Under the pieces are notes generated by a model. The model was not told the DNA's origin, ran no database searches, and saw only the letters and a list, made by a program, of their open reading frames with translations. This document shows, in pieces, positions 43,273 to 53,544 of a stretch of 64,000 nucleotides of DNA (its first letter is position 1; each line of letters begins with the position of its first letter). A program made the translations under genes and the position numbers. Source of the stretch: Globodera rostochiensis (Eukaryota > Nematoda > Chromadorea > Rhabditida > Heteroderidae); assembly GCA_018350325.1 (NCBI GenBank), contig JAEVLN010000006.1, forward strand, positions 1,139,193 to 1,203,192, read 5' to 3'.

Positions 43273-46200
43273 TTAAATTGTTTTCTTCCGTGGCTCAATT
43301 CTGCATTTGTATGGGAAAGGACGAACCGTAAAGGATTTTTGCTTTTCTGTCGTTGGCGGATTGAGCGGGTCAACGGGCAAAACCTTTTAATTGACGGAAT
43401 ATTTAATTTTATTAAATTATTCGCCAATTTTAAATTTGAAAAAATTCACCTGAAAGTGTCGGAAGAAATTTGCCGTGAAAAGGAACAGTTCCATCCGTGC
43501 CAATGACTCGCCCATGCAAATTCTTTTTAATAAATTTATTTTTTGATTTCCTCTATCAATAAATAATATATATATATTTATATGTTACGGTAAATTTGGG
43601 AAATCGGTAAATTCCTCCCGGGAAATTTCGGAAATTTCAAACTTCTTCTCGGGAAATTCCGGAATTTACCGATTCCCAAATTTCCCGTAACATTTAATCA
43701 ACCAACTACCTTTTCCCGAGTCCGAACGGAATCATTTCCTCAAATCGCTCCAATTCGCCATTTTGTTTCAAAAAGCGTTCCGGAAGGAATCGATGCGGCT
43801 TTGGGAATATCTGATCGCCAGAGCTTATGGTGATCGATTATTGTCCCCCCCCCCCCCCACCTTTTCGTCGAACAGAACACAGCAAATTTGGGGGACAATT
43901 GTTGTGCCTCGGCTTAGCCGAATTTTTTTGCCGTTTTTTCCTTCAATTTGTACGTCGGCCATTGTCCGATGGGTCAAATTCAAGGGCAAAAGGTTGCACA
44001 TTCGTTGACACTCCTTACACAGAAAGCGAGTAGATATAATTTTTTCAAAATTAGCATAAATTGTGTTTAATTTAAAATTTCAATGTTTTGACTCCAAAAA
44101 TTAGTAAAAATCGACAAAACAACCCACGTTGACAACTGCGTTCACATAGGGCAATTTCGCCCGGTCAGCCATTGCCACCATTCCTCCAACTCCGTTACGT
44201 TCCTTTTCCGTGTACAGGTTGTCCAACTCGGCCTGCATCTTTGTCTGTACCCGCTGGTCCAACAGCAAATAGAGGACGAAGAAGTTGAGTGTGCTTGACG
44301 TCGTCTCCTGTACGGATTTACGGGGTCCGTCCATCCATCAAAACACAGACCAGGGATGTAACCGGATTCCAGACATTTTTAAGTCCGGCATGCCGTGATT
44401 CCGAACTTTTTGCAAAAATCCGGGAATTAAATCCGGAATTTTACAATTGGTGGATTTTTCGTTGTTTTGAGTCAGCAGCATCCAAAACGCCAAAATAGGC
44501 ATTTATGAGCAGGGATGCCATCGAAAATTATCCAAAATAAGGACTTAGATCAAAATAAGATTTAGTGATGTCGAAATAAAAACTAACTTTTTAACGTTTT
44601 AAATCTGATAAAACATTTATTTTGGCATAAGGCAAAAAAATGATCAGACAATTAAAAAAAGTCAAGTTTTTTTTCTAAGATTTGAAAATTTGCCGGTTTC
44701 CGGCCATTTTTTGAGCTGGAATTCCGGACCTTTTTTTGTCATCCGGTTACATTGCGGACAAACACATAAAGACTCGCCTGTCCAGCGAAGAACAGATCGA
44801 AGCAGACATTTCGCAAATTGTCTATGCTGAGAATGGCCTAGTTTAAGCCCTAAATCCAAATTGACTCCCCCCACACGCACTTGAAGTACTTCTTGCGCTC
44901 CTCTTCCTGTCGGTCATTCGCTTCCATGTGGGCCAAGAAACAGTTCAACAAATCGTTGGCCTCTCCCGGCTCTTTGCCCTCCTTTCTGGCCATCTCGCGT
45001 TCGTCCAATCGTGCAGCAATTGTTTTGTCAATGTAAGCGAATATTTTTGTTGCGTTGTTGTCCATGCATTCAAACGTGCACGAGAATGGGGGCAAATAAC
45101 GAAGCTTCGGATTTCCAGCCAATGCTTTTCCGGTCACCGTGTCCAGAAGTGCTGTCTGATTGTCCATTACACATTTAAGTTGTTGAAAATCCTCCGACTG
45201 ATCCTTCAATTGAATGGTGTTGTAACAAACATGGTGTGAGTGGATTTATGCTAAAAATTGGAATTCGTCTAGGAAGACATCAATCAATCAATGTAATTAA
45301 TTAATTGGTTGGTGATTTGTTTGTTTCCAATAAACTTTCAATATAAATTTTTGGATTTTTTTTTCTAAAATCAGTGATCAAAAAGTTGATTTTGTGCCAA
45401 CAATTCTCTTAGGGTCGGTCGTCAATTGAACTCAGAATTGTTGTTGAATGAGACCATCCAAATATATTAGGTAACAGGGATTTTAGCGGAATTCCCACAT
45501 TTTTTGAAGTCATCGATGGCACACATCCCTATTAGGTAAATAACAACAACAAACATCGCTGAAGGCATTTCCGAACAGCAATTGATTGATGGTGGACCCG
45601 ATCAGACGATTGATTTGAAGGTCTAAACTGATCCCGTTCTCTTTCTCTCCGCGTTCCTCAAGTGAAGCAATCTTTCTCCGAACAGCTCCAATCATGACAT
45701 TGAAGTTTTGCAAAAACTGTAATAGGTAGTGCATGTCATTCACCCAACCGAATGAATTGGAGGGGGGGGGGGCTAATGAATTGGAGGGGGGGGGGGGGCT
45801 GGCTTATGCCAGGGATAGTTGAAATCCCGATTTCCGACTTTCCGACATTTTTGAGGTCGGAATTCCGAAGCTCTCGAAAAAATTTTGAGATCTCGGAATC
45901 CGATCTCCGTAATTTTGGGGCCTGGCGGATTTCCAAAATTGTTTGAGGTCGTCGGCGCCCATCCCTGGCTTATTCCGGCGCCGTTTTTTACCCTCTCCTC
46001 CAGCCGGGCCCTGCCCATGCCCAGGTTCCGCATGCTTTGAAGTGCGAAACGCCTCGTCACTTTCCACAATTCGCCCTCCGTTCTGACCACTCCATAAAGC
46101 ATACCCCGGCTTGCTGACAAAGACAAAGAATTTTAGGTACGGAAACGTACAGAAAATAATTACCCTTAAACGCTGGCATCAATTCGACAAAGAAATGTCT

Positions 46201-46585
46201 GCCGGCATAAGCGTCTCCGTCCTTGACGAACAAGTCGCGCATCAGTCCAAAGTCGGTCACGACCACAACGGGCTCCTCGCCGAGCCAAACGGTGTAGATG
46301 GGGCCAAACTTGCGGGCCCATTGTTGGAACGGAGCGTAGGGACATTTTGATCTGACGGGGAGGGGGGACATTGGGACAAATTAATTGACCAATTTGGATG
46401 AAGAACACATTTAATTGCGATCAATCAAATCATAATGAGTAAAAGTGAGAAGGGACTGACCGGCGCATTGTGAAGCCGTTGCCGATCAGAGGCAGTGGCA
46501 TTGGCCCTGGGGGGAGGCCGCGTCGTTTCCACACAAAATTCCAAAAAATGAAAGCGGAAAGGAGCAAAAGGACAAGAGGCAACAT
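43273..46585 (-). CDS. complete cytochrome P450, 528 aa, microsomal type
   Basis: Eleven exons agree in phase: 46585-46461, 46351-46164, 46113-45992, 45716-45555, 45203-44881, 44826-44778, 44307-44128, 44013-43861, 43810-43710, 43522-43450 and 43383-43273. An N-terminal hydrophobic anchor ([19 protein letters not shown]) precedes the hinge [18 protein letters not shown]. The I-helix is AGQETT, the K-helix ExxR is ECQR, and the PERF motif is FLPERF. The heme-binding loop PFGLGKRICMG has the cysteine thiolate. The C-helix WxxxR is ELWKVTRR. P450s of this class sit in the ER and oxidise xenobiotics, sterols or hormones using NADPH-P450 reductase; layout is CYP2-like. The intron after AGQ uses a GC donor (CAG/GCGAGT), and the 47-bp intron after FDEK begins with a long G run. 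Three introns hold MITEs. Exon 4's start is the least certain. Confidence 0.9.
44352..44750. mobile_element. MITE with CAGGGATGTAACCGG end, in a P450 intron
   Basis: The left end CAGGGATGTAACCGGATTCC and the right end TCATCCGGTTACAT are inverse. An inner CAGGGATGCCATCG start at 44512 suggests a second nested insertion. No clear target duplication. Confidence 0.55.
45475..45530. mobile_element. 56-bp MITE remnant in a P450 intron
   Basis: Starts CAGGGATTTT and ends ACACATCCCT; flanked by ATTAGGTAA on both sides, an 8-9 bp target duplication. It begins 25 bp beyond the exon 4 donor. Confidence 0.7.
45810..45967. mobile_element. hAT-like MITE in a P450 intron
   Basis: TIRs CAGGGAT and ATCCCTG with flanks GCTTATGC and GCTTATTC (7 of 8 identical). 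The interior has TCCGACTTTCCGACA and GAATTCCGA phrases. It is inserted 24 bp downstream of the exon 3 donor; two G-runs flank it on the acceptor side. Confidence 0.75.
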
Positions 46586-46599
46586 CAATCAGCAAATAG

Positions 46600-47400
46600 T
46601 TTAGGGGAAGAGCAAAAACAATTAAATGATTTTATAAATTGGCCAAGTTTCCGTATTAATACAAAGTACCAGACGTGCATTATTTAGGCATTTCAATGAC
46701 GTTATTTTATAAACTTACGACGAGTTACACATTTTTTGGACTACCTTACATAAACGAAGTTTGGAGTTTTGTTGATGGGAAAGGTATTCCATTCACTCAT
46801 AATTTGATGTTTAATTATTGGTGTCTCTCCCCCCCCCCCCCCCCCCCCCCCCCATTCACTATCGATCAGAAAGATTATTACGTTTAGAAAAGAAAATTCG
46901 CAAATCATTTACAAATAAACAAATTGACAAATACATTTGTTTTCATCGTACCTAAATTCCATCATTTTAATTCACAATATGTAACATTTAATGTAAAAAA
47001 GAAAGGGAATTATTTCGGGGATTAGAGCCATATGTTTGCCATATTTTTAAGATTTTTGAAAATGCGCCCCAAAAAAAAAACGGGCAAATTTTAAGAAATT
47101 CAAGGAAACTCAAAATTTATTTTCTCCAACTTAAAAATGGAATTTGGATAGGGTTTTTACCATTTCATCATTTTACTCAAAATTAAGTGTCGCCCGGGGG
47201 GCCAAAAAGCAAAATTGCCTTTTATGGGCCAATAAGCCTCTAAATGGGGTTGAATTCACGCACACCCATTCTTCTAAGGCAGAATTATCACACAAATTTA
47301 AACATTAATTTTGTAAACTTGAATTCCAATCGTTTAAAAATTCGTAAGAACTAAAATTCCCGAATTTTTATTGGGATTTAATTGAATAAATAATGCTAAA
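46600..47400. other. intergenic, with a ~25-base C run
   Basis: Between the divergent-looking start of the P450 and the 3' end of the homeobox gene (both minus). A C homopolymer lies at about 46828-46852. No gene was recognised, and no clear promoter element for the P450. Confidence 0.4.
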
Positions 47401-47402
47401 TA

Positions 47403-48613
47403 CTAAAAAATTCTTCCAAAAAACCCCTGCGGCTGCGTCGGTGATGATTTTATGTTGCAGAGATTGCCACCCGTTGGAGGCGGAAGAAGTTGCGGAAGTG
47501 GACATGGCGATTGTTTGTGAAAGTTGAACGGCGCAGTGTCATTTCTTTAAAGGAAAAGAATAAATAAAAATACATTGGCATATTAAAAAAAGCATAAATT
47601 TAAAAAAATTAATAAATTTTTGCCTTATTCTTAAATTTAACGAAATTCTCTTCCATGCTGTTAATATAAAGCAAAAAATTTTCATTAAATAATTAATTAT
47701 CTGTAACTTTTAAAACAAACGCACATTGTTTTGTCGTCATATAAAAATTTGGCATCTTTTGCTTGTTTTTTTAACTTGTATCTTTTATTTTGAAACCAAA
47801 TCTTGACCTTCAAAAAAAACATTTAAAATTAGTTTTGGGTTTGTTATGAGATCACTTGATCAGCGCGGAGGCCGCACAGCTGGGCCAATTCGAAACGCTT
47901 TTGCTGGTTGATAAATGGACTTTCTGAAGCAAAATGTGATAAATAGCATTTTTAGAATAATTAATGCAATTTATAATAAATGGATCCAAAAAAGAGGATT
48001 TTTTTTTTTTGAAAATTTGATCATTTTTTGTTAAAAATTAAACCAAAAGCGTGGCAACGCTCAGTTTTACAAAATCACTTTTCGTGTTATAAAAATGTAA
48101 AAACGGTACATTCTGTATAGCAATTCTTTTAAATTTTCAAATTCAAGAACAAATCGTATTTGCAACTCAAAATTTTGCTATAAATTTTGACAAATCCAAA
48201 AACAGGCGCTTTTTGGCTTAAATAACAGACTTAAATGCTGTCTGCTTTAGAACATATTTTTGTGCAGTTTATGCCGAATAAAGCTGAAGAAATAGATAAA
48301 AACTTAAAAGTTTTATCAGGGATGACCGGGTTCTTTTTTTGGACGTTGTCAACTCCGGAATTCCGAATTTAGCGAATTTTTGGTTGGAATTCCGGAGTCG
48401 GGAATTTTAGTCATCCAGTGCACCCTTCCCTGATCACTCCCGATCATCAGCCGCCTACCTTTAAAAGCTCGCTCGAGTCGTGAAATTTGCGACGGGGCAA
48501 ACAAAACGCGCTTCTTGCCCTTGCCCCCGTCCTCGGCACTGTTCTCCTCCACACTCCCGGACTGGTCCAGCTGCATTGAATTACAGTTCATGAATGGTAA
48601 CTGCTGTTGCTGT

Positions 48614-48673
<60 letters not shown>

Positions 48674-51011
48674 AACTGGTGTTGTTGTTGTTGTTGTAAC
48701 TGGTGCTGCTGCGGTTGTAGCTGTTGTTGTTGTTGTAGCTGGTAGTGCTGCTGTTGTTGCCATGGATTAGCTGTTAGCACACTTTGTGATGAAACTAAAC
48801 AAATAGAGAAAAATGATCAAAATTGAGTTGCTGATCAACTAAAATTTAAGTTTAAAAAAGTTACATTCTAAAGAAAACTAAGAGAAGCAACAAAATCATT
48901 CATAGCAATTGAAAATTTGTTTCACTGAAAGTTGTTTAGAGCGCGCGCAATTCGGGACCAATATTTTTGACCGGGAAAACTCAAAAAATCTTGCGGATTT
49001 ATTTTCTTTTTTAACTCTTTGCTACATTTTTGCATTACTTGGCACTTTATTGTTTTTGGTTTAAATTCTTATTAAACAAATTGTTAGCACAATTTAAATC
49101 CAGCCAAAATTAAATATTTGGTTACCGTATTACCTCTATTTATTACCCAGGGTAAATTCTCAATCCTCTTCCTAAGGACTGCGTAATAATTAGAGACGTA
49201 ATACGGTAACTACTAAAAAAGCTGTGACGCTCTCCAGGGGCCGTAGTAAAAGAAGGTGGTAATGGTTAAATAACCACAACCATGGTGGTTAACCGGTAGT
49301 AAATGAGAAACCATGAGCTCATGGTCACTTAACCACGATATACAACCACCATGGTTGGTGGTTTGGCAACAGATAGTAAAAGAAGCAGGTTGATGGTTAT
49401 TTAACCAGAGATCATGGTTAAAATGCAACCCTGACCCGACCCATGGTTGCAAATATTTTAAAATTTTGTTGAAAATTCAATAAAAAAGATAAAAATACCA
49501 AATAAACTTTATTAAATAGAAGAAAGTCTCCTCTACAAAACGATATAAAATTTTATATCGAATTTTAAGCATAAATATTTTTAATTTAATTTTGAAAATT
49601 GTTACTTAAATTCCGATAAAACCGATTCAAAACCCGCATTAAATTCTCAATTTTTATTTTCTATTGATGAATTCGTGATCAGTGCATCAAATACACAAAA
49701 TACACTGAAAATTGGGGTAAATTTGAGAAAAAAATGCCCGAGGGCTTGGAAAAATTTTCTGCAAAATCCATTTTGAGAGAAAAGCCAAAAAAATAATGAA
49801 ATTATATTGACTAAAAAGGCGCTCTAATTCTAAAATTTTTTAAAATGAATGCTATTTCCGGGCTTCTCTTGTCAAACCCTATTAGCAAAAAAAAACATGT
49901 AAACACTTGAAAATCCGCTCTCTAATTATGATAATAAAATATTTTAATTTAGATTTATGTTAGCTAACTAAGCTCAAGGCTCTCAGAACGCCTCATGGAA
50001 AATGCCATAATTTTGGATTGCCATATTTCCAAACTTGCCATATTTTAGACTTAGTGAAAATTCTCATTTTTTGAGAAAAAAAGATTCCCGAAAAATAGTG
50101 CTTCTTGATTATGTCAATTTGGGTTGCAAATCCTTAACAAATGAGTCAAAAATTCAAAAATTTGTCGGCGGCGCCTATCGGCACCGTCAACCCCCCCCCC
50201 CCCCCCCCCCCACCCCCAAAAAAATGTTTGTTTTTTTGAAAATTCCTTAAGAAAAATTGCTATAAAAATGCCATATTTTTGGAGCCGGTTGCCATATTTC
50301 TCGAAGGTGATCTGAGAACCTTGACTAAGCTAATAAAGCATCCATTAAAATAAAATTATTTTGATGATCTTATTAATAGAAGAATGTTTTTGGAAAGGGA
50401 ATACATTTTTTACAGCAATAAAAACATATTTATCAAAAAGCTTATGAAAAAGTGCAGAGTTTAAGCTTTCAATTATTGTTTGCAAACATTTCAGTTATTA
50501 TAAAACTTTGTTAGCTCTTTGGTCCATAATAAAACTTTGCAATAAATAATAATGCTGGTGGTTATTTAACCTTGTAGTAAAAGAACATAGTTCGGGGTTA
50601 AATGACGGTGGTTGATGGTTGCTCCCTCCGTTATTTGACCAGCTTCTTTTACTACTATATTTCGCATAGTTTGCGGTTGTTTGACCACGTCAAACGACCA
50701 TGGTTAACTGACCGGGTTAAATAACCACCTTCTTTTACTACGGCCCCAGAAAGTTTGGCCCTATTCATAAACTATTGGATGTATAAACTTTGCTTTTAGC
50801 CGCATATTCAAGCAGCATACAAACCCCTCAATGTCGGCAAATTGGGAAGCAAAATCGGCGAATTTTGGTAGTGAAACGGAGAAGAAAACGCGGCCGAAGG
50901 AACTTGCAAAGTTGCCGGAAATGTCAATGATGGGATTTGGGCAAAAGCATTATTATTATTATTTTGAAGATTATTTGGAAAAGTTGCCATATTTTGCTTC
51001 GAATAAGGCAT
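47403..51011 (-). CDS. NK-2-class homeobox transcription factor, 271 aa
   Basis: Exons 51011-50825, 48794-48459, 47923-47856, 47807-47725 and 47544-47403 join in phase. The N-terminal exon is Asn/Pro/Ser-rich (FPNNLQNNNNNAFAQIPS). Exon 2 has a long polyglutamine block and ends with the start of the homeodomain, KGKKRVLFAPSQISRLERAF. Exon 3 gives ESPFINQQKRFELAQLCGLR, and exon 4 gives the recognition helix VKIWFQNKRYKLKK. Tyrosine at homeodomain position 54 and the RVLF start are hallmarks of the NK-2 class, which binds CAAGTG-type sites; C. elegans members such as ceh-22 and ceh-24 act in pharyngeal development. The C-terminal exon is proline-rich (CPLPQLLPPPTGG). The 2-kb first intron holds a 1.5-kb TIR element. 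Nuclear DNA-binding regulator. Exon 1 and exon 5 are phase-consistent inferences. Confidence 0.8.
48601..48760. repeat. CAG/CAA triplet tract encoding polyglutamine
   Basis: On the complement, about 50 codons are mostly CAA and CAG with a few Leu, His and Pro interruptions. Mixed CAA/CAG use suggests selection for glutamine rather than simple slippage only. It lies N-terminal to the homeodomain. Confidence 0.9.
49122..49208. mobile_element. small palindromic MITE, TACCGTATTACC
   Basis: GTTACCGTATTACC and GTAATACGGTAAC are inverse ends around TTATTACCCAGGGTAAA. It is related to 11173-11293 and lies in intron 1 of the homeobox gene. Confidence 0.6.
49238..50748. mobile_element. 1.5-kb TIR element in the homeobox intron
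   Basis: TIRs GGGGCCGTAGTAAAAGAAGG and CCTTCTTTTACTACGGCCCC. Subterminal regions repeat GGTTAAATAACCAC and ACCATGGTGGTT in both orientations. The interior (49440-50550) is AT-rich, includes a C-run and a GC-rich hairpin at 50164-50190, and has no transposase frame. No convincing target duplication was seen. Confidence 0.7.
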
Positions 51012-51059
51012 TTATATTAAAAACAAATATTGTATTGACAAAAGTTTGTGCCATTACAA

Positions 51060-53540
51060 ATTAAATTTTAAAATGAAATAAGAAAACCCTAGAAATTGTT
51101 TAAATGCAATTGAATTTGTTGAAAAATTAATATATGCAACTCTATATTTAATTGGTTCTAAATTTGTGTAAATCTTGCAATTTCGATTCTCATTTTTTTT
51201 AAAATTCAACTTGTAATCGATCGAAAACAAGAATTTTATTCAAATTAATGCAGAACAATACAAATTCAACACTTCCTAAGGCTTTGCTTTTAGTTAATTT
51301 ATGAAAATAAACTCTGCACTAATCTAAATTGAAAAACAACATTTCAAAATTCAAATTCGGGTTGCTAAAACTCAAAATGAACGAACACATAACCCAAACA
51401 ATGGCATTTTTAAATGACCTCTTAAATATGCCAAAATTATTTTCGGTGCATTTTTTGGAACCAAATGAATGGCGGTAGGCAAAAATGTGTACAACAAAAA
51501 GGGAGAAGGATCGAACACTTTGCATTCAAACAAAGACACTTTTTGGGGGCAATCAGCAGACGACGGATGAATGATACTTAATAACTTTTGTTTTTAGGAC
51601 ACCCCTCACCCTCCGTTTTTGACGGTTTGGTTGGTTGGTTGGCGCTTTTGAGCAAAATGCCAAAATTGCTTGAGGCAATATTCTGCGCTGTTACCGTAAT
51701 ACAAAGTGGAAACCCCCAAAATTGCGTCAAATATATTCAAATATTTTGTGTCCATTTAGGCAGTTTGAGAGAAGTGAGCAAAAAAAATTCAATATACCGA
51801 AACATTTTTTGGTTTGGAAAAATAATTTGTTTTTTTGGGAAAATAAATGCGCATGGAGGAAGCAAGCAGTCAATTGGATCGGCACGGCATGGCCGCTGGA
51901 AGTCCGTCCATGTTGCGCGTTCTGCTGAATGATTGAGTGCCTTCAAATGTGAGCAAATAAATAAAAATTGCTCGTTTTTGGTCTGTTTTTATTTCAAATT
52001 ATAAAATAAAATTATTATTTACCATAATTAATTAATGGAAACTAACAAACTATATATTTTATAACGTTTTTTTTTTGCCTTTTTTATATTTTTACATTTA
52101 TTTTCTTTGGGTTTTTTAATATGCATAATTTTCAAAATAATTTCCTGAATATAAAAATTCAGTTAGATATAAAATCAAGAACAAATTAAAATATTAAAAA
52201 ATTCTTTAAGAAAAACATCCAGCCTTATATTTTTAGTTCAATATTCAAAAAAAATTAATAACAATAGTTACTTGTTGATTTGGAAATTTGTTTTTGTTAT
52301 TTGGTCGCAATTTCAAATCAAATTTTTTTACTTTCTCTAATTATTTAAATAATTTCGATAATAATTTTATTCATCTTGCTGGTAGTTTTATTAACAGAAC
52401 AAGCGTTGGCATTCATTTTTACATAAACCGGTTAAAACTGGCGTTAAGCAAAAGCTTTTTCTTGCCCACCACCACCCAGATCAACTCATCAGCATCATCA
52501 TTAAATGATCGCATAATCAGCGATGCAAACGTTGCGCACCATTCAATGCAATGAATGAATAATCGTTGGGATCACTCAGAAGAAGCAGAGGCGCGAGCAG
52601 CACATTTTGCGCATCCGCTTAATGACCAAATAAATGATATTTTGTATGTAAAGAAAGAATAGAGAGAGAGAGGAGAGAGTTCGGCACACGCTAATCGCCC
52701 AAAGGGGTGGCAGTGACAAATAAATACTAATTGGTTTAGAGAAGATAAATGAGCGAGCGGCGTTTTTTGTGGGTGGATTTTTGCGGATCAGCACTCGCCG
52801 ATGAATGGACGAGAACATTTGGGCAATATTAATACATATTTTTGCACAAAACAACTTTTGTTTTGCAAGAAAATCAAGAACACATACATAGCCTATTAGT
52901 GCAGCTTTTGGAGATGACCAATCTCTGCTGCTGCTGCCGGTCTTTCATCATCAAAAATGCTGCGCATCAAAAACCCGTCTGAACCCCCCCCCCCCGGCGA
53001 CTGGTCAGAGGAGCATTATGTATATAAGTTGTCTAATATCATGAGTCAATGTGACAACATTGGGGATTACCAAAAATGGCCATCCATTTTGCCAAAAATG
53101 CTTCAAAATCCCTTTAAAATATGTAAATTATTACATTTTTGTTAACGGTTTTTTGCCATAAAAGTGCCAAAATATGCCTGTTTAAAATCGCCAAAAAAAC
53201 AAATATGCAAACTATAAGCAAACATTCATTTTTGTTAGCTAATATTAAGCAACTTAAATTGTGTCAAATTTTATGCTCAATTCGATTAGCAATTAGCATC
53301 TGAATCTAATTTTTGAGAGCATTTTTAATGTGATCAAAGATGATCATCAATGTTTTGATCAGGGCAATTAATTAACGCAAGGGAAAAGGAATAGACCGAT
53401 TTCGATAAGTCGGTTAATTTACCGTTTGCCTATACCGACCATTCGACATTTACCGATATTCGTTATTATTTTTATTCTTTGTCACTGATCGACAATCAAA
53501 CTAAATTCTTAAGGTAGTCAGTGTAAAAATTAGCTGCGTT
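51060..53540. other. mostly intergenic; weak coding signals only
   Basis: A short plus frame at 51847-51936 (MRMEEASSQLDRHGMAAGSP, then SMLRVLLND stop) looks protein-like but has no identified partner exons. Open frames at 51588-51932 and 52288-52554 show no domain. GAGAGAGAGA and a C9 run (52986) are present. The upstream region of the collagen (53300-53544) was scanned with no recognised element. Confidence 0.35.
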
Positions 53541-53544
53541 TAGG

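Noticed and set aside
45773..46067. Extension of P450 exon 3 into [18 protein letters not shown]
   Set aside because: A GT donor follows LEER in phase, and the extension runs into a hAT-like MITE with target duplication.
52288..52854. Open frames of 88 and 92 codons
   Set aside because: AT-driven composition, no domain, no matching splice borders.
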